A DNA stretch of 64,000 nucleotides, from positions 92,672,583 to 92,736,582 of the forward strand of contig OY720636.1 in NCBI GenBank assembly GCA_963169105.1. Direction: 5' to 3'. Source of the stretch: Ceriagrion tenellum (taxonomy: Eukaryota > Arthropoda > Insecta > Odonata > Coenagrionidae). Under the pieces are notes generated by a model, which saw only the letters and a list, made by a program, of their open reading frames with translations, was not told where the DNA came from and did no database searches. This document shows positions 1-10,945 of the stretch, piece by piece (within the stretch, counting starts at the first letter, position 1; each line of letters opens with the position of its first letter). The translations under genes were made by a program, and so were the position numbers.

Positions 1-1010
1 AGAAGAGCTGGAAGAAAGAAGGAAGAAACAGGAAGAAGCTACATACTGTGCAAAATATTCACACGGGTCAGCTATTTAAGAATATCCTTATTACAGTAAA
101 GTCAAATTATGAATTGAGAGGAGCTGGCTGAATTCTTTTTATTTTCAAAACCAATTTCATAGTATAGCAGAATTTAACGAACAAGTGTATCTTTCATAAA
201 CATACTTGTCCGTAAAAGTTATTCACTATTTATAAAAGGCTAAAGAGCAAAAATCCGCAGATTCTCATCCGTTTGCTTTCAATTGCATGAGGACACGAAG
301 TTTTGTTTTGTTTAGATACCGAGAAAATTTGCCACGGGAACAATCTCTTTGGCAAGCCTTCCATAAATTGATGCAACCGAATGCAAATGAAACGCTAATA
401 TTTTGTCAAAACCTTTTTGTCCCATAATCTCCTAATGAAATACGAATAATTACTGTCATTTTTGGACATTAAAGCATGTTCATTACTACAAAAAAAACGA
501 ATAATGCGCTCCTTCTTCGAGTCTTGTCACAGATTTAACATCTAATTGAAGTTATTTCTAACGTATCTTTCATGAAGTAAATGAAACCGCAGTGTATTTT
601 TAGTCCCTACTCTCCTCGTAGAAATATAAAGAAATTTGGTGTTTTATAAATTATATAAATTTTTAAGGGAATTTGTAAATTAGAAATTGAAAATTTGGTT
701 GCTATAGACAAATTATGTGGAATATTCGCAAAAAACCATGGTGTGATTTTTCTATGGTATGTTTTCTTATTCTATTGCATTTTGTGAGTCTTGTACTTTA
801 TTTTAATTCCCACTAAAAACTGTCAATAATGGAAATTATTTAAGTCATAAGAAAGCCAGAATTTATATTATAATTATTTCTGTGAATGTTAGATGCTGAT
901 ATACAGTCAATTTATTCAAGGAATGTCAACCCCAAAACATGAAATTATATTTTTCCAAGCCTTGCATTTAACAAATGATGTGATACGAAGTCACTCGCAC
1001 GGGTGTATAT
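1..1010. other. AT-rich sequence, nothing recognised
   Basis: No open reading frame of note, no tRNA-like fold and no terminal repeats were seen. The block ends where the first SINE-A copy begins. Confidence 0.6.
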
Positions 1011-1160
1011 ACACCAGGGTTGAAATTCGCGATGAAAAAATCATTTGACTTGACCGGGATTCGATCCCGGATCTCCCAATTGCCGGTCAGGTGTGTAAAC
1101 CAGTTACACCACCAAACCATCTTCCTTCAAGGCGAAGGTTGTGGTGTAACCTTGGTGGTG
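1011..1160 (-). mobile_element. tRNA-derived SINE (SINE-A, copy 1)
   Basis: Read on the minus strand, the unit has a tRNA-like head, then a body running through CAAGTCAAATGATTTTTTC to a TTTCAACCCTGG stretch. The same order of blocks occurs at 1171-1366 (minus), 1367-1470 (plus) and 41520-41720 (plus), which defines a dispersed family. SINEs of this build are copied by RNA polymerase III from internal A and B boxes and depend on a partner LINE for reverse transcription. This copy has the best preserved head of the four but lacks the long 3' tail seen in copies 2 and 4. Family name is mine; database identity is unknown. Confidence 0.85.
1047..1118 (-). other. 72-nt tRNA-like head of SINE-A copy 1
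   Basis: Read on the minus strand this segment fits tRNA geometry position by position. The acceptor strands GGTTTGG and TCAAGTC pair over 7 bp with G-U wobbles. The D stem is GTGT/ACAC, the anticodon stem CCTGA/TTGGG with loop CCGGCAA (anticodon position GGC), and the T arm CCGGG-ATCGAAT-CCCGG. TGGTGTAACTGG and GGATCGAATCC match Pol III A and B boxes closely. Position 33 is C instead of U, and the fold is embedded in a repeat, so it is a SINE head and not a working tRNA gene. Confidence 0.75.
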
Positions 1161-1170
1161 TAACTGATGG

Positions 1171-1366
1171 TTTTAATTCATTACGCGGTTCTTGGTTCAA
1201 TCCGCATATTGACCTTCTTTCGTTTTACGTAGTTTTCATGTGTGACAACAATGTGTTTTTACCAGGGTTGAAATTCGCCATGAAAAAATCATTTGACTTG
1301 ACCCCGGATTCGAACCCGGTTCTCCCAATTGCCGGTCAGGTGTGTTAGCCAGTTACACTGGCTAAC
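1171..1366 (-). mobile_element. SINE-A copy 2
   Basis: Minus-strand copy with head, T arm (GGGTTCGAATCC) and the complete 3' tail, including the GAAAACTACGTAAAACG block and the AAGAACCGCG block before a TTAAAA end at 1171. The tail matches the 41520-41720 copy nearly base for base, so the full unit is about 195 bp. It lies directly against copy 1 in the same orientation and against copy 3 in the opposite orientation. Confidence 0.85.
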
Positions 1367-1470
1367 TGGCCAGGTGTAACTGGCTAACACACCTGACCGG
1401 CAATTGGGATATCCGGATTCGAATCCGGGGTCAAGTAAAATGATTTTTTCATAGCGAATTTCAACCCTGA
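1367..1470 (+). mobile_element. SINE-A copy 3, inverted partner
   Basis: Plus-strand partial copy carrying the tRNA-like region (B box GGATTCGAATCC) and body up to TTTCAACCCTG, lacking the 3' tail. With copy 2 it forms a palindrome: arms 1263-1358 and 1374-1469, separated by 15 bases. Transcribed through, this would give a hairpin of about 95 bp. Confidence 0.8.
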
Positions 1471-2240
1471 TGAAATTATATCTTCAGGGGTGCCTAATTT
1501 CACCCTCATTTTAGATTTGTTGAAATATGTGTGTATTTATTTTGGGCGAAATAAATTACATTTTATTCAAAAAAAGTACGTCTTACAAAAATAACGGAAA
1601 AATGAAAATTCAGAGGATTTTGAACAAATAAAAACGACACATATAGACACGACCACTGTTGAATATTCCTTCTCACTGAAGGTCACGTACGAGTTAAGGA
1701 AATAATACCGAGAGTAAATAAATGCGATGGGACCGCGATAAAGGAAAAAATCCGAGAAGGTTTCAGTGCGCTCAAGAGCACGCCCGCCGCTTGAGTCTTG
1801 TATTCACTGGCTTAAAAATGCTTAGTCGTCCACCGCCCGTGAAAAGAGGAGGAGGATCGTGCTGTTTTATCAGTCGAATATTCATCTTTATTGCCCTCGC
1901 TTCCGCACTGGCTGCGGCTGGAGTGGTCCCTCACGATCGTGAGATCAAACTTAAGGGCGAGAGAGAGAGAGAGATATATACGTAAAGATCAAAAGAGTCG
2001 CGAGTGAAAAAAGAACACGCGCACACCGCACACAGGGAAGCGGGTCTCTGATAAAAAATAGAATAAAGGGGTGATTGTGTGTAGAGACTTGGATAAACAA
2101 AAATCGCACTAGTACCCGATGCAGCCCACTCCACAGAGTCACCTACCGAGCGATTTGATAACCCTGCCGTGCGTCATGAGTGAGCGGTAGGGCGTCAATT
2201 CACTAATTATCGCATGCGGATTGGATTGCAAAATTTAAAC
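1471..2240. repeat. Mostly featureless; (GA)n microsatellite at 1959-1974
   Basis: The only structured piece is a short GA run followed by TATATA at 1959-1980. Small open frames on both strands here have no recognisable content. Confidence 0.55.
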
Positions 2241-2610
2241 ATCTACATACTGTGAGCCACCGCATGGGCATGTGGCAGGGAGTGCGAGGTGTCAGCCGTT
2301 AAAACAGGCACGGTATTGGGAGGTGAAATGCTGGCGCGTATTATTGAACCGTATTAGTGGAGCTTAGTTTTTATTTTGGTCGCTTATTGTGCCCGGAAAG
2401 AACGAGTTTTTGTACCTATCTGTTTAGAAATGTACCTTTCTTATTTTATTGATACTGTCAGACCTAGTGATGTAGTGAGGCGTGATGATAATATTCTCTG
2501 TGTCGCTCTGAAGCACACCAGTTCTGAATTTCTCAAGCAAGCTAAGCCTAGTGTGTAGCCTCCGAGTCTCTAGGGGCTCCCACTTTAATCCCACTAAAAC
2601 TTGTTTGGGT
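2241..2610 (-). mobile_element. CR1/L2-like LINE, 3' coding end (5'-truncated)
   Basis: Minus-strand translation contains GLKWEPLETRRLHTRLSLLE, the helix-rich region downstream of the reverse transcriptase palm in CR1/L2/Jockey-type non-LTR retrotransposons. The segment is 5'-truncated and ends in the same 3' block as copies at 11612, 43018 and 8190: a GTGCGGCAGG-like stretch and a terminal GTAGAT tail. The reading frame is interrupted beyond about 60 codons. Such ORF2 proteins nick target DNA and reverse-transcribe their own RNA in the nucleus; this fragment cannot. Confidence 0.8.
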
Positions 2611-4235
2611 GAAAAGATATCAGGGTGCAGTGATCTAAGTATTAAAGTCAAAGTGCAAACAAATAAAATGGCAGCTATCTCTGGATTCCATAAAGATACT
2701 GTCTGGAGAATTGAAAACATGCTGGTGTTAAGTATTCAGAATGTTATGACGTACGTCTGGACCATCATTACTAACGGAGTCGAAACAAGAGCAGAGACCA
2801 CCAGAACTATTGATATTTTCAGAATCACTGAAATAAGCACTGCGGCCATTGGTAGGAAAAACACTACGGGACATAAAACGAATTAAAGGGATCCATAAAA
2901 CCTGAAACGTGGAGGATATTGCAAGTTGGGACAGAATGGGAAGATGATTTTGGAGAGATCGTGTGGAAAGGAAAGGTGACTCAAAGATTCCCAAGATTGT
3001 GTTACCATGGCCACTGTCTGCCAGGAGGACCCTCTAAGAGATGGAGAGGTAGCTAAACCTCTCCTTGGTGTATTGAAAAGTATTTCTAAAGAAACATATC
3101 TTAGATCTATTAAAATGAAAAGAGAAGAAACGGATGTGGCAGCTCAAGCCTTAATGGAAGCCAAGCGATAAACTGATATTTTAGCATGTGATAGGTACTG
3201 GGACGGATCAGGAATTGATTCCTAGATCTTAGCCTTACAAGGTTGTCAATCATGGACCACTCCGGATAGCAGTTCCACTGTTCGGCCATTCCAAAGGATA
3301 ACGGGACCGACTCACCAAATAGGCAATAGAAATCCGCCTTGAGAACGATGACTTCAACAGAGACGAAGGTTTGAATTAAGTAGGACCTGGAACCCAATCC
3401 TGAAAAAACGGTGGGAAAAGTAAAAATGCCTTCACCAATCAAAACCACCCTGATCTGAGAGACATACCATATAAATACGGCACCTCGACACCCGGCATCA
3501 ACGGCCCTGATGACGATGAAAAAGTCTTTCATCGAAATGTCGGCCAAGAAGAAGATGAAGGACCTTACCTAGACGGAAACCCGAGAAGTATTTACTACAC
3601 TAAATATATTTTTTAACTCCACGTTGAACGATAACAGCTATTCCACCTTTCCTTTGATAGCTTTAGCTGTTTTCTACGCTTATTTGTCCACGGAACGTCC
3701 AAAACGGCCATCTTTCCCCGGCCAAGAATGCTGTTATTTGTTCTGTCTTAACGCAAAGCAGTCGTATAACTCAAAACCATCTGTCTAACGCTACTCAAAG
3801 TAGTGGTAAAAACTCTGGAGCGTGGTTAGTCGAGGTGGATCCACTGAGAATCGGCACACACTATTTCTTACGCAGTTTACAGTAATTCCACAAAATATCT
3901 CGACGACCATCACTAGGGGTTTAGTTCGGTAGCTTAGGTTTGAAATGAGTTGGCTATCCTAAGACGTCTCTAGTGTCTAGCTGCCACCATCGAAACCACG
4001 AGTAACTCGGGTTCGTTGGCCTGCACACAAAGGAACTGAACACAGCTGGTGGCTCGGCCACCTGTTCGCCAGAGGCAGTCTTTTCTCTGCTTTTGAAGTT
4101 AGCGGAAACTCAAAAACTCACTCGGATAGTCGCTCTTTCTTTAATTCCATTCATCTTTACATGCCACTGCATTCAACTCTGAACAATTCCATAATATTGC
4201 CATTCTTAGACGATTCAGTACCCGCATCTCCTTTC
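2611..4235. other. Unclassified decayed stretch, possibly a dead retroelement
   Basis: The plus strand carries broken, locally protein-like frames: a 2551-2886 frame with MAAISGFHKDTVWRIENM, then a lysine- and arginine-rich stretch around 3100-3560 spread over shifting frames. GC content is higher than in the flanks. I do not recognise a protease, reverse transcriptase, integrase or tyrosine recombinase motif, so the class stays open. It sits between two LINE tails, in keeping with a nested repeat. Confidence 0.3.
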
Positions 4236-4680
4236 TTAAACCAGGAAACAGTATGTGAAATTATTTGTGTGGACCGTAGCACTCTATGGATCGGAAGCAT
4301 GGATTGTTGGAAAAGCTGACCAGAAAAGACTTTGAGCCTTCTAAACCTGGTGCAGGAGGAGGATGCTGAAGATCAAATGGACGGACAAAATGAGAACTGA
4401 TGAAGTCTACAGAAGAGTAAATAGGAGAGGACCAAATGGAACACCATAGAGAAAAGAAGAATAAGATGAATTGAACACACCTTGAGGCACAATGGGTTTG
4501 TGAAGAACATAATTGAAGGCAAAATAGAGGAAAAAGTCCCCAGAGGAAGACTCAGGAATAAGTTCATGGACCAAATAAAGAGGAAAGTACATAAGAAGAG
4601 ATAAGAAGAGGTAAGGGAACTAGCATTAGATAGGGGATGGTGGAGGGCTGCAGTACACCGATCTTGGGGTTAAACAATCA
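4236..4680 (+). mobile_element. RTE/BovB-like LINE, C-terminal tail (copy 1)
   Basis: Conceptual translation over several frames gives the region after the RT palm: ...LYGSEAWIVGKADQ..., RRMLKIKWTDKMRTDEVYRR, RWIGHTLRHNG-like, then a GR.RNKFMDQIKRK-like stretch and ELALDRG.WRAAV before the stop. This layout (LYGSETW, W-C-W-R-R, IGHTLR, DR..WRAAV) matches the C-terminus of RTE-clade elements such as BovB. Frameshifts and stops are present. Related copies lie at 5885, 25748, 27980 and 53210, so one family has seeded the window repeatedly. Confidence 0.82.
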
Positions 4681-5219
4681 ATGAATAAATCTGCTTTCAT
4701 GCGAATTCTAATCGAGGGAACGACCAAAAAGTGGCCCCAATCAGCTTTAGGGGATAAAGTTGGCTGAATAATGATAATAAGAGTAGCCGCATCATCTCAA
4801 CCCACCAGAGACAGCCTATAGCCCACAGCTAGGATATTTTGAGTTTTGAGTGCCCACACTAATGAACAGATACAGCATCTTGACAATGCTGTGGAAAAAG
4901 TTTGCCTCCCTTGGAAACGGTCTGGTCTCCATAGAAGATAATTAAAATGAGTGCAGAAAATCATGAGTATCATTCGCGTGAATGAAACAGTTAATGTTAG
5001 AGGGACCACTTATTCAGCGACGCGTTCTTAAAATATCTATCATGTGAATGATCTCTATAGGCCACCTTCTCAGGCTATACGCCCACTCAATATTGCTTAT
5101 GGGGTGAGATTTAAGGCTCAAACCTGGTCACTGGGATCTAAAAGTCTGCCGCGATGTTTTATGAAGTGACAGTGCATTCCAACTTCAGACGAAGGAACAA
5201 TGCACCGTCTTCTTCACTG
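4681..5219. other. Nothing recognised
   Basis: Spacer between a LINE tail and a GC-skewed island. No coherent coding frame and no terminal repeats seen. Confidence 0.5.
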
Positions 5220-5530
5220 AGCTACTCCGACCAAAAAATTCACCCCCTCGATGAACAGCGTGACTCCCGCAGACAACCAGAAATGCTCCAACCCCTTCTC
5301 CCCCACCTCACTCCGACCTCGCAACCATCCAACCTGTAGCTTCGGCATTGATCCCTTTCCCGATGTATAAGAACGGGGGCAATCGGAGACTGTGGTGGGG
5401 ATGGGAATCTGTGGGGGAGGAAAGAGGGCCGGAGGGAGGAGTCGGGAGGGGATGAAGACGACGGGAGAGGGAAGGGGATGGGGGCGAGCAATGGAAAGGG
5501 CGTGTTTGCCATGTGGGAGGAGAGGGATGG
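5220..5530. repeat. GC-skewed island: pyrimidine block then purine block
   Basis: 5240-5335 is C/T-rich on the plus strand and 5370-5530 is G/A-rich (GGGAGGGGATG-type units). The 90-120 codon minus-strand frames here are serine- and proline-rich artefacts of the base composition, without domains. AACGCCCC at about 5609 recurs near other islands. Confidence 0.7.
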
Positions 5531-5884
5531 TTTGGAACATAGATTAAAGAAGAGGAGAGATGGTGTCTAGGCGCACGAAATGGAAGCCTGTTTGTCGGCA
5601 AAAAAAGGAACGCCCCAAACACGGCTTCCGCGCCAAATTTGGCAATGAAAATTAACACATTCAGTGACACAACAACCTCCTGAGAAGTGTGCTAAAAGAA
5701 AAAAATGATGGAATGAACAATCAACGACGAACGACGAAAAGATTGCAAGCAATATATGGTATAAAGAACATGAAACGTATAAAGAAATTAAATTATAGCT
5801 GAGAAGGAGAAGTGGAATAGATCACTTTTAGGTTTAGATTAACACTTTATATCAATGGACTAGCCGTGCTCAAAGAAGATAGAA

Positions 5885-6330
5885 CTACAAACCAGGAAAC
5901 AGCAGGTTAAAGCATTCGTGTGGAGCGTAGCACCTTATGGATCTTTAGCATAGACCATTGGAAAAGGTAACCAGAACAGACTAGAAGCCTTCGAAATCTG
6001 GTGCTGGAGGAGGATGCTGAGGATAAAATGGAAGGAAAAATAAGAAACTGTGAAGTGTGCAGAAGAGTGTAATAGGAGAGAACCATATGGAACACCATAG
6101 ATAACATAAGAATAAAATGAATTGAACACACCTTGAGACGTAATGGGTTTGTAACGAACATAACTTATGGCAAAATAGAAGGAAAATTCCCCGAGGGAGA
6201 CCCATGCATATGACCTGGGACCAAATAAAGAGGAAAGCACAAAGGAAGATATACCAGGAGGTAAGGGAAGTAGCATTAGATAGGGAAGGGAGGGCTGCAG
6301 TCAACGACCAATCATATTTCATGGACGTTA
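5885..6330 (+). mobile_element. RTE/BovB-like LINE, C-terminal tail (copy 2)
   Basis: Same family and orientation as 4236-4680, and alignable by eye over almost the whole length (ACCAGGAAACAG..., CTGGAGGAGGATGCTGA, AACACACCTTGAG, GACCAAATAAAGAGGAAAGC, TTAGATAGGGA). It carries its own stops and indels, so it is a separate dead insertion or an old duplication of the first copy with about 1.65 kb offset. Confidence 0.82.
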
Positions 6331-6879
6331 TGTAAATTATACGCTTTTCGAAACTTACTTTTGGTTCACACCACTGTCATAGGTCTTTCAGTTAAAAGAT
6401 CAGTTAATCCAGTTTTCACATCCTCCCGACGCCGAGTTAATGTTTCATAGTTTTATATATCATAGTTCCTCTATGTAATTTGATGTTTCATCCGAAATAT
6501 CTACTCATTAATTAAATGCATATTATGAAGATGAAATTACCTTACAAATAAGGATATATAGATCGATAGACAGAAGATCTCTGAGACATTCACACAAGAG
6601 ATGGAGAGGCCAAGATTGTAGAAGGTTGTGTCAGGCTTAAAGCTTAATACCTGCAGAGAAATGGCTTATTATTCCGACTATTTTCCCCTTGAGATATTCC
6701 CTTTTATTTTCCCACAATAATGCTATCATCTTGAGTTCGGATTAGAAAATAATCGTCAAATTGCAAAACAAAAGTTTCCAACTAATACTTCTTTTCTCGG
6801 CGCATTAATTGAATAGGTGATTCACGAAATACCGCCGAATGCGCATTTTCGCAGCAACAAAATATTACCCCGAACTCTC
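6331..6879. other. Nothing recognised
   Basis: AT-rich spacer without repeats or frames that I can identify. Confidence 0.5.
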
Positions 6880-7440
6880 TCTCCTCGCATGGTTCCATCT
6901 ATTTTCTTCTTTAATCTACGGCATGGAAGAAGGGTTAGACTCGGAGGGGCGACGGGGGACATGGATAGGAGGGAACGGGAGTGTGTGGCTGGGGTCGGGG
7001 GCGGAGAATGGGACGTCAGGCGACGCTCTGGCGGCGATGGAACTCGGGGGCGGGACGGGCGGGCAGGAAAGCCCCCGCGGGGGGCGGTGAGGAGAGAGAG
7101 GAAGGGTGTGAGAGAGGAGGGAAAGGGTGGGCAATGTGGGGTGGAAAGGGAATTAGAATGTCAGGAAGAGCGAAGGCAGGCTGATGGGGTGGGGTCGGAT
7201 GGGAGATGTTGGGGGCGGGAAGGGAGGGTGGGGGCGGCAAGATGAGGGGTTAAAGGAGGGCGAGAGGTGTTAATGGCACGGGGGTTGGAGTGAGCCGGGG
7301 GGGGAGGGGTAGAGGAATGAGGGGAGACAGGTCGCGCGGGGAGGATGAGAGAGTCTGCGTTACCAAAGGGGTGGGAGGGTAGCGGGAGGAGGAAAGAGGG
7401 CTTCATTGGAGGGGGAGGAGATTGGCGTGAGGGTGATCGA
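6880..7440 (+). repeat. G-rich purine island with quadruplex-type motifs
   Basis: Strong G-over-C skew on the plus strand through about 500 bp. Two textbook G4 patterns are visible: GGGGGCGGGACGGGCGGG at 7046-7063, and four or more G runs beginning GGGGGCGGGAAGGGAGGG at 7211. Overlapping open frames on both strands (up to 142 codons) are glycine/arginine- or proline/serine-rich, in keeping with skewed DNA and not protein selection. Confidence 0.75.
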
Positions 7441-8189
7441 TATGGCCTGATCGAGACACATGGGAAGCCTCTACATGCAGTCTGAAGGGGGAGAAAAATT
7501 TTTCTACATGCAATAATTTTATTTGCGATCGGGTGGTCTCAAAATAATCCAGGGCGACGATGGTGCGACCTGGCCGGGCGCCAAAATTGTTAACGCCCCC
7601 ACGGCTCATTGAATCTGCTGAAAAATATGAATTCATTCGAGGTTTTTCATAGATTTCATAGACTCGTGAAAACAGGAGATGGGGAAAGAGGTTGTCTGTT
7701 CGGATAGGAAATCACAGCTTCGATCACAGGAAAGACTTGAATTCACGTGAGTCATCAAAGGTAGATATTTATATAACCAAACACAAATTTATATTCACCG
7801 GAATCAGCATAAAAACCTTACATTGGTAAGTGTTGACGTAGAAAATAAAGCAATATGCGCTTAATTTTGTGAGGAGGAATTCTGCAAACCTATTTACCTA
7901 ACTTTCACATAGAAACTTCCAATACGATTCCGTCAGCCTTCGGGGAAAAGGGCCCAGGAGAAAATGAATTTGCCAACATGGAGATTCTCATTAGTAAATT
8001 TAATTGATTTATTGGTTGAATCAAATAGAAAGAATTGAAAAAAAGGGTTTCCATAGAAAATAACAGCTTAATGTGTAATGAAGTTTCCGACAGTAAGAGC
8101 GAAAATCGCCCAATAGTGAAAGTAGCTCAAATCAATGAACTACAATGATAAATCAAAATCGGTTACTACATTATTATTACATATAAGAT
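7441..8189. other. Nothing recognised; GTTAACGCCCCC near 7590
   Basis: No coding frame or repeat unit identified. The AACGCCCC string seen next to the islands at 5.6 and 27.4 kb occurs here too. Confidence 0.45.
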
Positions 8190-8455
8190 TACACAGAGAA
8201 TATTATCATGACGCCTCACTACATCTATAAGTCTGACAGAAGCGATAAAATAAGAGAGATACATTGCCGAACAGATTGGTAACAACACTCGATCTTTCCG
8301 CGCACAATAAGCGACCACAATAAAAACTCAGCTCCACTAAATACAATCCCATAATGTGTCACCATTTCTCCTCCCAAACTTTACATCTTTACACATCTGG
8401 TGGCTAAGATCCCCTGCCACACGCCTATGCAGTGGCTTGCAGGGTTTAATGTAGA
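8190..8455 (+). mobile_element. CR1/L2-like LINE, 3' end (plus copy)
   Basis: Plus-strand counterpart of the 2241, 11612 and 43018 copies: ACAGAGAATATTATCATGAC, CTCACTACATCT, GCGCACAATAAGCGACCACA, a CCATTTCTCCTCCCAAA stretch and the terminal CCACACGCC...AATGTAGAT block occur in the same order. Only the last part of ORF2 and the 3' UTR remain. No long frame survives. Confidence 0.8.
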
Positions 8456-10059
8456 TTATATTTTTTATCACGAATGTTACAACAGGGTCATTCAAATATG
8501 ATAAATAATCACTAGATTTATTAACTTTATTCCTACAGACAATTCCAAAGTATTTTGTAAGATAATTTGGACTCATTTCTCTATAATTTAATAACTTATT
8601 CGGTAAATGTCTACAGCAGTATGACCAATAAAGAAATGTCATTTAGATATGGATTTAAGGGTCAAATTACCTCCAACTGGATGGAAATCATCTTTATGAT
8701 TTAATAAGTTTTACTCCACTGGGTTATAGCTCACCAAAGCTAGTGATATCATTAAAAAGCATTAATTTTTAATTTGCAATAAGAGTTGCAGCACAAAAAA
8801 AATATTTCAACGAAACTTAAACTACTAGTAGTAGGTGAGCATCTGAAATCGTATAATATCCTCGTTAGATACGTTATATTAAAAGCATTCCATTGTCATT
8901 TAATTGAAGACTATATCATCAGCCCCTCGAAGTTCATTCAAATTCGCCAACTTTGACAATTTGTTTAATAAGCTTACCACCCTACCTTGTGTACGTTATA
9001 CAAAACTTAGATGGCACGGTAGTTTTCAAAAACCATTAAAAAGAATCGTAATTATTGTTTCACAGGATGAATAGTGTATGCTAAAATGAAGTGCAAGTGG
9101 CAGCATTTTTTTAGTTTTACAAGCGAATAAAATAAATCTTTTCACTAGAAAATAGTATTATTTTTGCCGTTGACGGGCAAATTTGTTACGTACACCCGAA
9201 AACAATTAGAGATGCGATGGAGTCGTTGCTTCATATTCTCATTGAGAAGAGATAAATAATCAAACCCAGGACGATTACTCCATCAAATCCCGTTACTCAA
9301 CGGCTCTTTACTGGTTTATTTAAAAAGCGAGCGAAAATTAAACGGTATAAAGGTACCTGGGGCCATGAGTTGATTGACTTGGCCTCGCGTAGTTGGATCA
9401 CCCGGCGTGAAACAAACTCTCCCATGTTTCACGAGATTAATTCCACTTAAACTTCGCTCAAGAGTAGAGAACTAATATTATGTAATCAGGAACTTCATCA
9501 AGTATCTGAAGGGAGTGTTTATCCCATTGTTCCCCGTACGTGAGGAGTGAAACTTGAGCATTCAATGTCTCCACTTCACGTACTTCCATAAAAATGAAAT
9601 CCTTCCGTAATTCTTTCATCTTCTATAATTTAAAAAAATATTCTCAAGATAATTCAGACTGGTAATATACTCGGCATAATCAACGCACATTTATGGTAGA
9701 AAATGACAACATTATGGAGAAAAACTGCTTTCATTATGGTCGCTAGTTTTATCGGAGAAGAACAAATGTTTGTCCATTTTTTATCGGTAATGAATCTCTC
9801 TCATTTTATCACTTGTATTGTATCTAACAACGTAATGAGTCGAAAATACCTAAATTTGAACATAAAAAACTGCTGTTACACCAGTGCTATTATTATATGG
9901 ATGAGTTTATGAGTGAAAATTTGTAATTTGACTTTTGTTAGAGTTTTATTTGCATGATATAAGGGTATCAATTTTACTTGTTATATTTGACCATGTTCTA
10001 TATCTCTTACTGTACCAACAGAACAATAAAGAACTATTATCATTATTATAAAATGATAT
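8456..10059. other. Long stretch with no recognised feature
   Basis: AT-rich. One imperfect hairpin lies at 9536-9582 (GTACGTGAGGAGTG against CCACTTCACGTAC). The open frames are short and without motif. Confidence 0.5.
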
Positions 10060-10167
10060 TTTCTATATCGCTTTGAATAAAACCTGTTTTGACTTTCTCA
10101 AGCAAATCAGGCCTAGCGTGCAGCCTCCGAGTCTCCAGTGCCTTCCGACCTAATAGCTCTAAAAGCT
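10060..10167 (-). mobile_element. CR1/L2-like LINE, short internal fragment
   Basis: Minus-strand remnant of the family at 2241: the strings TTTCTCAAGCAAATCAGGCC and CAGCCTCCGAGTCTC match the equivalent positions of the longer copies. Both ends are missing. Confidence 0.65.
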
Positions 10168-10589
10168 AAATGAATGAAGAATAAATGTAAAAATGGAAAT
10201 AATGTACCAAAATTGATTTTCCGGTTGACTTCCGTAACTTTTAGCCGAGGAAGCTACATGTGGGATGTGTACTTCGAAGTCTGGTGACCTTATACTCTAT
10301 TCCAAATCTCTCACACTGATAGAAAAAAAGCTCTTGAACGGCCGGAGTAATGATGCCGGCGGAAGCTGTGTAAGGTTTGGCCATCGAGAGACGGTTAAGG
10401 AAAAATAAACTGAACAATTGGCACTTGGAATGGTGAAGGTTAGTAAGGAAAAAATTACTCTAGGACAAAAATCAAAACGTGATTTGTAGTCAATTCGTTT
10501 GGTCACAAAACCAAGCAAAGTGGGCGGATTGATGTAACCACTGATGACAGTGGATTTCTACTGTGATAATGAGTCGAAGAACTAAGGGG

Positions 10590-10905
10590 GAGTTAACGAA
10601 AAATGAAGTTAATCAAGCAAATTAGGAAAAATGAGAGAAAACGCAGGTTCAAACAATATCGCCATTGGAGGCAACAAATTTGAAACAATATGTTTCACCT
10701 ATTTGGGCTCCAATTCTCTAAGGAAAATGATAAGACAATGGAAATAAAAAAACGAATCGATGCAGCTAACCGCACTTTCTTCACCTTACCCCTAATCATT
10801 AAATCTAGACATTTGCACAGGAAAACCAAATTTGGTTATGGAAAACAACCATCCATGCAGCACTGTATTACCGATATGGGCTGTAGCGCCATCGAAGACG
10901 AAAAG
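10590..10905 (+). mobile_element. Non-LTR retrotransposon, RT-distal fragment
   Basis: Two frames together give IAIGGNKFETICFTYLGSN followed by EIKKRIDAANRTFFTLPLII, then KSRHLHRKTK. This is the F-x-YLG ... EI..RI..A..AF..L......S..L....K region that follows the RT catalytic domain in many insect LINEs. A frameshift separates the FTYLG part from the EIKKRI part, and the frame decays after the RKTK motif. It is distinct in sequence from the RTE copies at 4236 and 53210. Confidence 0.7.
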
Positions 10906-10945
10906 AGTCAAAGATGCCATGTATGACAGGAAAGGTAAGTAAGCA

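Noticed and set aside
3110..3547. 145-codon minus-strand frame
   Set aside because: No recognisable domain, and the plus strand of the same region looks more protein-like. Kept only as part of the unclassified stretch.
5981..6322. 113-codon minus-strand frames
   Set aside because: Antisense shadows of the plus-strand RTE/BovB-like tail at 5885-6330.
6817..7245. 142-codon plus-strand frame rich in Gly and Arg
   Set aside because: Lies exactly on the G-rich island. Several frames on both strands are open at once, as expected from stop-codon depletion in GC-rich DNA.
10380..10450. LINE endonuclease start (a string resembling TWNVRSL)
   Set aside because: Only a few residues around AACTGAACAATTGGCACTTGG resemble it, and no further endonuclease motif follows.
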